A stretch of DNA of 64,000 nt from positions 114,995,501 to 115,059,500 of the forward strand of contig CM065811.1 in assembly GCA_033398695.1 (NCBI GenBank), read 5' to 3'. Of the stretch, positions 1 through 11,616 are shown piece after piece. A program made the position numbers and the translations under genes. Position 1 is the first letter of the stretch; every line of letters starts with the position of its first letter. This DNA is from Orobanche coerulescens (taxonomy: Eukaryota; Streptophyta; Magnoliopsida; Lamiales; Orobanchaceae). The notes beneath the pieces were generated by a model. That model was not told the origin of the DNA and did no database searches. It saw only the letters and a list, made by a program, of their open reading frames with translations.

Positions 1-146
1 AGTCCGAAATTAAGGCTTGTCGTATCCTGCGGTATTCTTGTTTGTGACCTTAAGACACATTTCGGGGTGCAAGAAATACTATAAGGAAAGCGCTTCTATG
101 CGTGATTCAAGCCTCGACATCTTTAACTTTGAAGAATTTTCTAACA
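1..146 (+). repeat. Copia-A left LTR, 3' end only
   Basis: These bases match the last part of the LTRs at 5421-5566 and 20701-20846 and end in CTAACA. The rest of this LTR lies before the window. An in-frame ATG at 98-100 opens directly into the gag frame (see the second copy). Confidence 0.9.
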
Positions 147-166
147 ATCTTATAGTATCTGTTGCA

Positions 167-3100
167 ATGGCGACCGAGGCTACTGTTTCGAGTTTGAAGG
201 TGATGAACCAAGACTTCGTCAAGTTGGACCGCTTCGATGGAACCAACTACACTCGCTGGCAGGACAAGATGCGTTTCTTCCTCACTGCCATGAAGGTCTT
301 CTACGTGTTGGACCCAACGTTGAAGCCTATCCCAGAGCCAACAGAGAAAGATTCTGAAGAACTCAAGGCAGAATGGAAGAAACGTCAAGAGGACGAGTTG
401 CTGTGCCATGGCCACATTTTGAACACTCTCTCCGACCGTCTCTACGATCTCTACACCGACAATCCATCAGCTATGGAGATTTGGAAGGCACTCGAGTACA
501 AATTCAAGGCCGACGAAGAAGGTACCAAAAAGTTCCTTGTCTCTAGTTACTTCGATTTTAAGATGTTTGATGATAAGCCCATACTTGCTCAAGTACATGA
601 ATTGCAAGTTATTGTCAACAAATTGAGGACTGTGAAGATTGATATTCCGGAGACTTTCCAAGTTGGTGCAATTATTGCGAAGTTGCCCAATTCCTGGAAA
701 AGCTACCGGAAGAAACTTCTTCACAATACCGAGGACTTCTCTTTGGAACAAATCCAGAAACATCTTCGAATCGAGGAGGAATCGAGGATGAGAGAGAAGA
801 CGACGGATACCGGTACTTTCAAGGCCAACGCGGCGAGCGCGAAAGGCAAGAGGAAGTGGAATGAAAAAGGAAGTTCTTCGGGTTCTAAAAAGGATTCAAA
901 GAAATTTAAGCATTCCAGCAAATTCAAGTCCGGCAATAAGTCCGTGTCCAAGGGATCCAACGGGGGCTGCTATGTGTGTGGCAAACCCGGTCACTATGCT
1001 CGAGACTGTAGACTCCGTAAGACGGCGGAAAAAGAAGTCGATGCCACCATGACCGATGGGAACATAATCGCTACGGTGAGCGAAATTATGGCGGTCAAGG
1101 GAAAGATTCAAGGGTGGTGGTACGACACTTGTGCTACCGTCCACGTATCCTATGATAAGACTGCTTTCAACACCTATTCTGAAGTCGACGGAGGACAAGA
1201 AGTTCATATGGGAAACGAGCAACGCTCAAAGGTCGTCGGCATTGGAAACGTGGAACTCAATTTCACATCCGGAAAGAAGGTCACTTTGACCAATGTTCTC
1301 CATGTTCCGGAAATGAATAGGAACCTTGTTAGTGGTGATCTCTTAGGTAAACCGGGGATCAAATCTGTGTATGAGTCGGGAAAGCTTATCTTGACCCGTA
1401 ATGGTGTATTTGTTGGAAAGGGCTACTCCAGTGAAGGGATGGTCAAATTATGTATTGTTGACAATGTTATTAATAAGATTTCTCCTTCTGCTTATATGAT
1501 TGATTCCGTTTCTTTATGGCATAGTAGATTAGCACATATAGGATTTAGCACTATGAAAAGATTAATTAAATGTGGTTTAATTTCGTGCAAATCTGATAAA
1601 TTAGATAAATGTGAAATATGTGTGAAATCTAAAATGATAAAGAAACCCTTTTATAGTGTAGAGAGAAACTCTAAATTGTTAGATCTTATACATTCTGATT
1701 TATGTGAATTCAATGGGATGTTAACCCGTGGGGGTAATAAGTATTTTATTACCTTTATTGATGATTGCTCTAGATTTACATATGTGTATTATTAAAACAT
1801 AAAGATGATGCGTTTAATGCTTTTAAGATGTACAAGGCTGAAGTTGAAAATCAATTAGGAACTAAAATTAAAATTCTTAGAAGCGATAGAGGTGGTGAAT
1901 ATTTTTCTAGTGATTTCAATGCCTTTTGTGAAGAAAATGGTATTGTTCACGAGTGTTCTGCACCACGTACACCACAACAAAACGGTTTAGCCGAACGTAA
2001 AAATAGAACACTTCAAGAGATGATAAATGCCATGTTAATGCATTCTGAATTACCTTTTAGTTTGTGGGGTGAAGCTTTATTTTCTGCATGTCATATTTTA
2101 AATCGTATACCTTTAAAGAAAACCCAAATTTCTCCGTATGAGGTATGGAAAGGGCGAAAGCCGAATATTGGGTATTTCAAAGTGTGTGGGTGCTTAGCCT
2201 ACTATAAAAACATGGATCCTAAAAGGACCAAATTGGGTCCTCGAGGGATACGAAGTGCTTTTATTGGCTATGCTACGAATAGCAAGGCATATAGACTTCT
2301 AAATTTAGAATCTAATGTCATAGTAGAATCCCGAGACGTGGAATTCTTTGAAAACTCTAATTCTAAGGAAAAGGAATCTCAAAATTCCACAAATGAAGAA
2401 CCTCGAGAGGAGAGTTCTTCTAGGGTTGTTGTAGAACAACCAGAACCTCGGATTAGCAAGAGAGTCCATAAGACTAAGGATTTGGGACCTGATGAAATAG
2501 ATTCTCAACTTATTTCTTTTTACATAGTAGAAGGAAATAGAGAGAATTTTGCCCGAAAGATTCCGATTATTCTTCTTGTTTAACATAATCCTAAGACTTA
2601 TAATGAAGCAGTGGCTTCTCGGGACTCCACTTTTTGGAAGGATGCTATCCAAGATGAAATGGATTCTTTTTTGGCAAATCACACTTGGGAGATTGTCGAT
2701 CTACCCAAAGGGTCGAGACCCATTGGATGTAAGTGGGTGTTTCGAAAGAAATACAAAGATGGCACTCTTAACGCTTACAAGGCTAGATTGGTAGCCAAAG
2801 GATTTCGACAACGGGAAGGAATCGATTATTTTGACACATATGCACCGGTAGCAAGAACAACAACAATTAGAGTACTGTTCGCCTTGGCTTCTTTATATAA
2901 CCTAAATGTTCATCAAATGGATGTCAAGACAGCATTTCTAAATGGAGATCTCGATGAGGAGATTTACATGGAGCAGCCGGAAGGCTATGTGCTTCCGGGT
3001 AATGAACAAAAAGTTTGTAAACTTGTCAAATCCTTATATGGATTAAAACAAGCACCCAAACAATGGCATCAAAAGTTTGACTCGGTCATACTTTCGAATG

Positions 3101-4125
3101 GATTTATTCCTAGCGTTTGTGACAAGTGTTTGTACACAAAAGTGTGTGGTAACGTTGTGATCTTCCTATGTCTCTATGTTGATGATATGTTGATCATTAG
3201 CAACGAGATGGAAGGAATATTAGAAACGAAGAGGTTTCTATCTTCCACTTTCAAAATGAAAGATCTTGGACAAGTTGATACTATTTTAGGTATCAAGGTT
3301 CGTAGAACTAGTGGGGGTTATGAACTTAGTCAATCACACTATGTTGAAAAAGTGCTTGACAAGTTCAAACATTTAAAATTCAAGGAGGTGAACACCCCTT
3401 TTGATCCCAGTATAAAACTTGAAAAGAATGATGGAAGAGTTGTGGCCCAATTGGAATATGCTATTGCTATTGGTTGTCTTATGTACTTGATGCAATGTAC
3501 TCGACCAGACATAGCATTCGCCGTTAGTAAAATGAGTAGATTTACTAGCAATCCAAGTGCCGAGCATTGGAAGGCCATTAGAAGAATTTTTGGATTTCTT
3601 TTAAAAACAAAAAATCTTGGACTTCAATACGATCGATTTCTGCCTTACTAGAAGGATATACTGATGCAAGTTGGATATCAAGTGTCGGAGATAACAAATC
3701 TACGACAGGATGGGTATTTACACTTGCCGGAGGAGCAGTTTCTTGGAAATCAAAGAAACAAATGTGTATTACTCATTCGACCATGGAATCAGAGTTCGTG
3801 GCTCTAGCTTCCGCAGGTCAATAAATTTGAATGGTTAAGGGATCTTCTTTTAGAAGTTCCATTGGCTAAAGACAATATATCAACCGTGTCGATACATTGT
3901 GATAGTCAATCAACTTTAGCAAGAGCATACAGTGAAGTGTATAATGGAAAGTCTAGACATATTAGTCTTAGACATAACTATGTGAGGAAATTGATCAAAG
4001 ATGGAATCATTTCGCTCACATATGTGAGATCAAGCTTTAACATTGCTGATCCATTCACAAAACCTCTTGCTAGAGATTTGGTGAAATCGACCTCGAGAGG
4101 GATGGGTCTTAAACTCCTTGAGTAG
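167..4125 (+). pseudogene. Copia-A copy 1 gag-pol, degraded
   Basis: The reading frame encodes a gag of the UBN2 type, then a zinc knuckle (C-X2-C-X4-H-X4-C, 968-1009). It continues with a protease (WWYDTCA, Asp codon 1124-1126), the GAG-pre-integrase region (LWHSRLAHIG), a DDE integrase (HSDLCEF, SDRGGEY, QQNGLAERK), an RT (YVDD box 3175-3186) and RNase H, ending at TAG 4123-4125. Compared with the second copy it has a 1-base deletion near 1791, a TAA at 2581-2583, a 1-base loss near 3640, and a compensating extra base with a stop near 3822. It cannot make a full polyprotein. The conventional start is ATG 167; the frame is also open upstream to ATG 98 inside the LTR. Confidence 0.9.
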
Positions 4126-4657
4126 TGATCCGACTATGATGGCAACCCAACCTAACGTTAGGAATTGACTAACATTAGGTTCAATGGGTAAGAACAAGTC
4201 ATTGATTTGGATGTTCACAACATTATACAATAATGTTGGCTGTTACTATTGGAGGTTGAGTTTTTTCTTAACTCTTAATGAAGTTCAGTCATGAGGACAA
4301 GTATCTGTAAGTAACAGAGATGCTGTAAGAACTTCACCTATGTCAATTTAAGGATGGTGCCGTCCCAAAGTGAGAGTTGGAGTTTCTCTCATGAAAAATT
4401 CACGAGACAGGATGAGCACATGGCCATTAACGGTACTAAGCATGATATGTAGGCAAAGAACACTAAAGAGTGTGTGTTGAGTAATACCGACTTTATCACA
4501 AGAAAAATAGGTTCAAAGCCTAGCTACCTAATTTTTCGATAAAGTCTTGTGTTGCTTATGCTAAGGATTAGTTCAAATCGAAAGATACTTATCTGTACTA
4601 ACACTCTTTGTTTTTTCTTCTGGATTCTATTTTGTCTTTTCTGAACAAGTGGGGGAT
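4126..4657 (+). other. Copia-A copy 1 3' untranslated region and polypurine tract
   Basis: This is a non-coding stretch between the pol stop and the middle LTR. It ends in a purine-rich tract (AAGTGGGGGAT, 4647-4657) directly against the LTR start, the normal plus-strand primer position. The same tract precedes the right LTR at 20080-20090. I see nothing else in it. Confidence 0.7.
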
Positions 4658-4940
4658 TGTTGGAAAAAGCTAGAAAATTAAATAAGAGATTTAATTTTGT
4701 AAAGCTTTTATTTGATTGTTCATTAAAAGACAAAATAGTGTATTTTGTGAGTGGAAAAGAATCCCACATAGAACAAAAACAAAGGAAATGAGCACCTTAT
4801 AAGTGTGAGCAATTAAATAACCATTAATAACATGTGGTAGTGCCATGTGGATGTGAGGTGGAGGTGAGGTGGCAAATCTATGCCAATTTTCACTCTCACA
4901 TCGCCGCTCGCCGGTGTTGCCACTGGCGACAACGGCATCC

Positions 4941-4981
4941 GGCTCCGGCTCCGGCTCGGGCTCGGGCTCGGGCTCGGGCTT
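4941..4981 (+). repeat. GGCTCG hexanucleotide microsatellite in LTR
   Basis: CGGCTC/GGGCTC units are repeated about seven times. The same run is at about 20377-20418 in the right LTR. Read backwards it gives a Pro-Glu repeat, which I treat as chance. Confidence 0.85.
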
Positions 4982-5293
4982 AGAGGCTTTAGTGGCGTTT
5001 CGTAGACGCACTTTGGCCCTTCGGCACGCCGGTCACGTGGGCTCGTGGGCTCGTGGCGAGTCCGGCGAAACGGCGCGGTCCACGGGTTTCTCGAGGCGAT
5101 TCTCGCCAACGGTTGTGCCTCTTCAATTGGTGGTTATTTTTGCTGCTTAAATGAAAAGTCATGCCTCTTCATTTGGTGGTTATTTTGCTGCTTAAATGAA
5201 AAGTCATGTCATTTCGAAACGAACGGTTGTTTGGCCAACGGTCGTGTCGTTTGAACGAAATGGTGCTCCCTTTCGCGAATAGGTATGATTTAT

Positions 5294-5300
5294 TTATAAA
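5294..5300 (+). promoter_or_regulatory. LTR TATA box of Copia-A
   Basis: TTATAAA lies about 270 bp before the LTR end, a normal place for the U3/R border. Its counterpart is at about 20573-20579. Confidence 0.5.
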
Positions 5301-5586
5301 ACCAAGTTCGGTTTCATAAGTACATACAGATTTTCGAATCACCTATTCTCTTTTCTTGAATACTTATAATCCAGAAAAAATTATTCTTGCCTATTTTCGG
5401 ATTTCACTTTGTCTTATTGCAGTCCGAAATTAAGGCTTGTCGTATCCTGCGGTATTCTTGTTTGTGACCTTAAGACACATTTCGGGGTGCAAGAAATACT
5501 ATAAGGAAAGCGCTTCTATGCGTGATTCAAGCCTCGACATCTTTAACTTTGAAGAATTTTCTAACAATCTTATAGTATCTGTTGCA

Positions 5587-8500
5587 ATGGCGACCGAGGC
5601 TACTGTTTCGAGTTTGAAGGTGATGAACCAAGACTTCGTCAAGTTGGACCGCTTCGATGGAACCAACTACACTCGCTGGCAGGACAAGATGCGTTTCTTC
5701 CTCACTGTCATGAAGGTCTTCTACGTGTTGGACCCAACGTTGAAGCCTATCCCAGAGCCAACAGAGAAAGATTCTGAAGAACTCAAGGCAGAACGGAAGA
5801 AACGTCAAGAGGACGAGTTGCTGCGCCGTGGCCACATTTTGAACACTCTCTCCGACCATCTCTACGATCTCTACACCGACAATCCATCAGCTATGGAGAT
5901 TTGGAAGGCACTCGAGTACAAATTCAAGGCCGAAGAAGAAGGTACCAAAAAGTTCCTTGTCTCTAGTTACTTCGATTTTAAGATATTTGATGATAAGCCC
6001 ATACTTGCTCAAGTACATGAATTGCAAGTTATTGTCAACAAATTGAGGACTGTGAAGATTGATATTCCAGAGACTTTCCAAGTTGGTGCAATTATTGTGA
6101 AGTTGCCCAATTCCTGGAAAAGCCACCGGAAGAAACTTCTTCACAATACCGAGGACTTCTCTTTGGAACAAATCCAGAAACATCTTCGAATCGAGGAGGA
6201 ATCGAGAATGAGAGAGAAGACGACGGATACTGGTACTTTCAAGGCCAACGCGGTGAGCGCGAAAGGCAAGAGGAAGTGGAATGAAAAAGGAAGTTCTTCG
6301 GGTTCCAAAAAGGATTCAAAGAAATTCAAGCATTCCAGCAAATTCAAGTCCGGCAATAAGTCCGTGTCCAAGGGATCCAACGGGGGCTGCTATGTGTGTG
6401 GCAAACCCGTTCACTATGCTCGAGAATGTCGACTCCGTAAGAGGGCGGAAAAAGAAGGCGACGCCACCATGACCGATGGGAACATAATCGCTACGGTGAG
6501 CGAAATTATGGTGGTCAAGGGAAAGATTCAAGGGTGGTGGTACGACACTTGTGCTACCGTCCACGTATCCTATGATAAGACTGCTTTCAACACCTATTCT
6601 GAAGTCGACGGAGGACAAGAAGTTCAGATGGGAAAGGAGCAACGCTCAAAGGTCGTCGGCATCGGAAACGTGGAACTCAATTTCACATCCGGAAAGAAGG
6701 TCACTTTGACCAATGTTCTCCATGTTCCGGAAATGAATAGGAACCTTGTTAGTGGTGATCTCTTAGGTAAACCGGGGATCAAATCTGTGTATGAGTCGGG
6801 AAAGCTTATCTTGACCCGTAATGGTGTATTTGTTGGAAAGGGCTACTCCAGTGAAGGGATGGTCAAATTATGTATTGTTGACAATGTTATTAATAAGATT
6901 TCTCCTTCTGCTTATATGATTGATTCCGTTTCTTTATGGCATAGTAGATTAGCACATATAGGATTTAGCACTATGAAAAGATTAATTAAATGTGGTTTAA
7001 TTTTGTGCAAATCTGATAAATTAGATAAATGTGAAATATGTGTGAAATCTAAAATGATAAAGAAACCCTTTTATAGTGTAGAGAGAAACTCTAAATTGTT
7101 AGATCTTATACATTCTGATTTATGTGAATTCAATGGGATGTTAACCTGTGGGGGTAATAAGTATTTGATTACCTTTATTGATGATTGCTCTAGATTTACA
7201 TATGTGTATTTATTAAAACATAAAGATGATGTGTTTAATGCTTTTAAGATGTACAAGGCTGAAGTTGAAAATCAATTAGGAACTAAAATTAAAATTCTTA
7301 GAAGCGATAGAGGTGGTGAATATTTTTCTAGTGATTTCAATGCCTTTTGTGAAGAAAATGGTATTGTTCACGAGTGTTCCGCACCACGTACACCACAACA
7401 AAACGGTTTAGCCGAACGTAAAGATAGAACACTTCAAGAGATGATAAATGCCATGTTAATGCATTCTGAATTACCTTTTAGTTTGTGGGGTGAAGCTTTA
7501 TTTTCTGCATGTCATATTTTAAATCGTATACCTTTAAAGAAAACCCAAATTTCTCCGTATGAGGTATGGAAAGGGCGAAAGCCGAATATTGGGTATTTCA
7601 AAGTGTGGGGGTGCTTAGCCTACTATAAAAACATGGATCCTAAAAGGACCAAGTTGGGTCCTCGAGGGATACGAAGTGCTTTTATTGGCTATGCTACGAA
7701 TAGTAAGGCATATAGACTTCTAAATTTAGAATCTAATGTCATAGTAGAATCCCGAGACGTGGAATTCTTTGAAAACTCTAATTCTAAGGAAAAGGAATCT
7801 CAAAATTCCACAAATGAAGAACCTCGAGAGGAGAGTTCTTCTAGGGTTGTTGTAGAACAACCAGAACCTCGGATTAGCAAGAGAGTCCGTAAGACTAAGG
7901 ATTTGGGACCTGATGAAATAGATTCTCAACTTATTTCTTTTTACATAGTAGAAGGAAATAGAGAGAATTTTGCCCGAAAGATTCCGATTATTCTTCTTGT
8001 TGAAGATAATCCTAAGACTTATAATGAAGCAGTGGCTTCTCGGGACTCCACTTTTTGGAAGGATGCTATCCAAGATGAAATGGATTCTATTATGGCAAAT
8101 CACACTTGGGAGATTGTCGATCTACCCAAAGGGTCGAGACCCATTGGATGTAAGTGGGTGTTTCGAAAGAAATACAAAGATGGCACTCTTAACGCTTACA
8201 AGGCTAGATTGGTAGCCAAAGGATTTCGACAACGGGAAGGAATCGATTATTTTGACACATATGCACCGGTAGCAAGAACAACAACAATTAGAGTACTGTT
8301 TGCCTTGGCTTCTTTATATAACCTAAATGTTCATCAAATGGATGTCAAGACAGCATTTCTAAATGGAGATCTCGATGAGGAGATTTACATGGAGCAGCCG
8401 GAAGGCTATGTGCTTCCGGGTAATGAACAAAAAGTTTGTAAACTTGTCAAATCCTTATATGGATTAAAACAAGCACCCAAACAATGGCATCAAAAGTTTG

Positions 8501-8711
8501 AATCAGTCATACTTTCGAATGGATTTATTCCTAACGTTTGTGACAAGTGTTTGTACACAAAAGTGCGTGGTAACGTTGTGATCTTCCTATGTCTCTATGT
8601 TGATGATATGTTGATCATTAGTAACGAGATGGAAGGAATATTAGAAACGAAGAGGTTTCTATCTTCCACTTTCAAAATGAAAGATCTTGGACAAGTTGAT
8701 ACTATTTTAGG
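5587..8711 (+). CDS. Copia-A copy 2 gag-pol, 5' part (gag, PR, IN, first part of RT)
   Basis: One open frame runs from ATG 5587 to the gypsy insertion. In order: gag (UBN2-like); zinc knuckle CYVCGKPVHYAREC (6388-6429, all four ligands kept); protease with DTCA in place of the usual D-S/T-G-A; GAG-pre-integrase; integrase with the D, D and E blocks; linker; RT with [24 protein letters not shown] and YVDD (8596-8607). The frame is also open upstream to ATG 5518 in the LTR. Joined to 18725-19559 it makes a 1,319-codon frame with no stop or shift, so the insertion is the only visible lesion. Activity is not shown by this. Confidence 0.88.
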
Positions 8712-8953
8712 TGTAATACCCAGTAATTATCATTCAGTAATTATCACTCAGTAATTATCATTCAGTATTTATCATTCAGTAATTGGTACTCAGTAATTTC
8801 ATTATTGATCATTTATCACTCAGATTCAGTCATGGTATTCATCATTCAGAGTAATTGTATCGTGTATCAATCGTCATTCATCACTAATATGATTGGAGTT
8901 TCGTGCCGTGTTTATCATCATTGTCATTTTCGTTGCAAGCTGTGCTTGAGGAG

Positions 8954-9520
8954 TAGCGCACGCTACATACTCCTTTTAGCGTACGCTAATTGGGTATAGG
9001 TAGCGCACGCTACCGCTCAGCTTTAGCGCACGCTAAGGCTACCTTGGCTGCAGTCCAGAAGGTACTGGACTGCAGGTGAGAATAATTGTAGCGCACGCTA
9101 CGAGTGGTAAGTAGCGCGCGCTAACGGGTTGTAGTAGCGCACGCTATATGTGTGGAGTAGCGCGCGCTAGGGACGGATCAGGTTGAGTCCAGTGGCTACT
9201 GGACTGCACCGGAGTAATTCATAGCGCACGCTATGAGTTATGTTCAGCGTACGCAATCAATATTATAGCGCACGCTAATCGGTTGTTTTAGCGCACGCTA
9301 TCGAGGTTAGATCAGAGAGCAGACGGTTTTACGGACTCGATCAAGGGCGTCAAATATTTCGCTAGCGCACGCTAACAATGCCTATTAGCGCACGCTATTA
9401 GTATTGCTGGAGCGCACGCTACAAATAGGTACGTAGCGCGCTACCGTGTTCTGGACAGGGGGTACCGGACTACCCAAATTACACGTTAGCGCACGCTATG
9501 CACAAGGGCTAGCGACGCTA
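8954..9520 (+). repeat. Phased array of near-palindromic 12-mers in chromovirus U3
   Basis: There are eighteen copies of TAGCGYRCGCTA or close variants. They start at 8954, 8977, 9001, 9024; 9089, 9112, 9135, 9158; 9222, 9245, 9266, 9289; 9363, 9386, 9410, 9434; 9487, 9510. Within blocks the step is 21-24 bp, mostly 23; blocks recur every 124-141 bp. Each 12-mer has TAGCG/CGCTA arms. Three of the four spacers (first, second and fourth) carry a GTCCAG/CTGGAC-type motif, best as an 11-bp-arm inverted repeat at 9048-9075. In the third spacer it is degraded here but clear in the 3' LTR. The array stops 11 bp before TATAAA. The likely role is a multi-site binding or structural promoter element (inference). 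Confidence 0.9.
9048..9075. repeat. Perfect inverted repeat in array spacer
   Basis: Arms CTGCAGTCCAG (9048-9058) and CTGGACTGCAG (9065-9075) are separated by 6 bases. Imperfect relatives lie in the second spacer (about 9186-9208) and fourth spacer (about 9451-9471), and in the 3' LTR. Confidence 0.85.
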
Positions 9521-9531
9521 ACCTGACCGAG

Positions 9532-9537
9532 TATAAA
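9532..9537 (+). promoter_or_regulatory. TATA box of chromovirus 5' LTR
   Basis: TATAAA follows the palindrome array directly. The counterpart in the 3' LTR is at about 17116-17121. It is the probable core promoter defining the U3/R border. Confidence 0.6.
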
Positions 9538-11126
9538 TCGACAGTTTAGTCGAGTTCGTCATTTTCATCTCATTTCATTCCTTCGGTAGTTTTGGGCGAT
9601 TTCGAGCGTTTGGAGAGGATTCTTCGAGGTGTAATCATCAATCATCATCTTCAAGCTCATCTTTCGGATTGATCATCATTTCATCATCTTCATCACATCG
9701 AATCAAAGGTATTAAACTCTTGGATCTAGAATTTCGGATTGTGGGTTTTCCTTCCGATTTCTTCGTAAGCTTGGATTATCATTGGAATATGTTAGTTATG
9801 GATTATCTAACTTGGATAAATATATTCCTACGGATTTAAACGGTTATTTTCGGAATTATTCCAAGAACCCTTGGGGTTGACTTCGGTTAATTGGGGATTT
9901 TCCGATTGATGTTGTTGTAATCATGAGTTATGGATTCCTAATGGATTCTTGATATCCTTGAAAGTGTTTTGATGGTTTGAAATACTCATCTTGGAGTTGG
10001 TTTCGATTCATTCGAACTCGGATATCGTTGTGTCGATGTTTGAGTCGTTTATGATCGTTTTTGATTTGCGTAATGATCGGATTATTGGTAATTGTGTTAT
10101 TCAAGGTTGTTCGAGCGACCGATATTTCATTTAGACGTTGTTCGTGGACGGACATTCATCATCGGTATTGTGTAAGTTAATTCTTACTCGGTTAAAAGGA
10201 TATTCATTCCTTTTGTCGTTGTTCATTCATAATCATAACTCATTCATCATTGTATTAATCGTATCAAAACTCGTCATTGTCAATTAATCACCTCACCATA
10301 AGGAACGACGGTTCCGATCATTTCATTGAGCTATCATTCATTTCACCATCATTCAATCTTGGTGAGTCATTATTCATTTTCATTGTCACTTTTGTCATAA
10401 TGTGGCATTCCGGTCATCTTGGCGTGCCGATTGGTATGTGTAGGATTATCATGTCGGGCACATTATAGTCGTGTGTGTTGGTTGGTGGCCTCACATTGGG
10501 TGTGCACACGAGTCGATTGCTCGTGAGGCCGATTAGGTACAAGACCACACGAGTTTGATCGTTGGTGTATTGTTCACGGACTCATTTCCATCCCTGACGT
10601 AGTTTTGCGCCATTCATTTTAGCCTTAATGATTATTCTATTCATTTAGCATGTTTTATTGCTTATTTTTTGACAGAATAATTCATAATTTCATATATATC
10701 ATGATTGTGTTTTTTCTACCCTTGAGGATTGTTGTTCTTTGTAACTGACCCCGTTGGGGGATATTGTTTTTCAGTTCATGGCAAGGCTAAAGCACGTGGA
10801 GAGCACGGTGACGGCGAGGAGTCCCAATGATACTAGTAGGGGCCCGATCATTCGATCATTTATGTTTCCTTTATTTATTCCGCTGCAGACATTCCGTTTG
10901 AATGCTCATTTCATTCAAAGGTGGTGTATTTTATCGTCACATAAAATACACATGTATTCTATTTCATCACAGGTGTGTTGTATAAAACTCCTCGTCGGAG
11001 TAATTGATGTTGTAATGTGGTTCGGTACTACATTTACCGTGTAATTCATTCATTTTCATTCGCCCGGTGGGTCCTACTGGGGTCCACGGCACTGTAATAT
11101 CCGCCTAGTTTGGGGTGTTACAGAGT

Positions 11127-11138
11127 TGGTATCGGAGC
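11127..11138 (+). other. Chromovirus primer binding site (initiator tRNA-Met type)
   Basis: TGGTATCGGAGC lies 4 bases after the LTR end. It differs by one base from the TGGTATCAGAGC common in plant LTR elements. Confidence 0.85.
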
Positions 11139-11616
11139 GTGGTTTTGAATACTACCCTCCAAGTCATGTCTCATTTGAAATCATCGTCATCAGACTAGTA
11201 TCATTGGACTTTCGCGCCACGTGTGACCTGTGCAAAAGCCGAGCCAATCAGACCAAGAACTGTAAGATTTCTAATGCCATGGTATAATTTCTGGCATTAA
11301 TCATTCATTCATAATTCATCAGTTAACAATCCTCATTCATCAATTTCAATTGTGATCAAGTCGATAATGTTAACTCATTAATCACTCAATTCATTTCATT
11401 ACTCAGTTGTTGATCTTGAAGATCATATCATCGATCTTGTTAAATTGTTCAAGATAATCATTTCAGTAACTTCATCAGATAATCATGTCACGTCAATCAA
11501 TCATTCATGTAATCGCTGTATTTGAGCGCGTATGCTCATTTTCATCATTTCATAATATAATCATAATGTGATACTCATGCGAGATATATAATCATCATAT
11601 GACTTTCCACTTCAGT

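Larger units (their letters stand above)
4658..5566 (+). repeat. Copia-A middle LTR, shared by both bodies
   Basis: This 909-bp LTR runs from TGTTGG to CTAACA. It contains a GGCTCG-type hexanucleotide run (about 4941-4981), a 46-bp direct duplication (5118-5163 and 5164-5208) and a TATA box (5294-5300). It serves as 3' LTR for copy 1 and 5' LTR for copy 2. The right LTR lacks about 150 bp, removed at about 20466 (most of the stretch that holds the 46-bp duplication). Confidence 0.9.
8712..11122 (+). repeat. Chromovirus 5' LTR
   Basis: This 2,411-bp LTR starts with CAGTAATTATCATT-type repeats. It then carries the 12-mer palindrome array (8954-9520), a TATAAA box at 9532-9537 and an ATCATC-rich region after it. 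It ends in GGGTGTTACA. Confidence 0.93.

Noticed and set aside
4691..5011. Minus-strand frame with a Pro-Glu repeat
   Set aside because: It is the reverse reading of the GGCTCG microsatellite inside an LTR.
8954..9520. Regularly spaced short repeats resembling a CRISPR array
   Set aside because: Repeats are 12 bp with spacers of about 11 bp, lie inside a plant LTR promoter, and no cas gene is present.
11127..11138. tRNA-Met gene
   Set aside because: Only the 12-base primer match is present here and in the other primer sites. No cloverleaf surrounds it.
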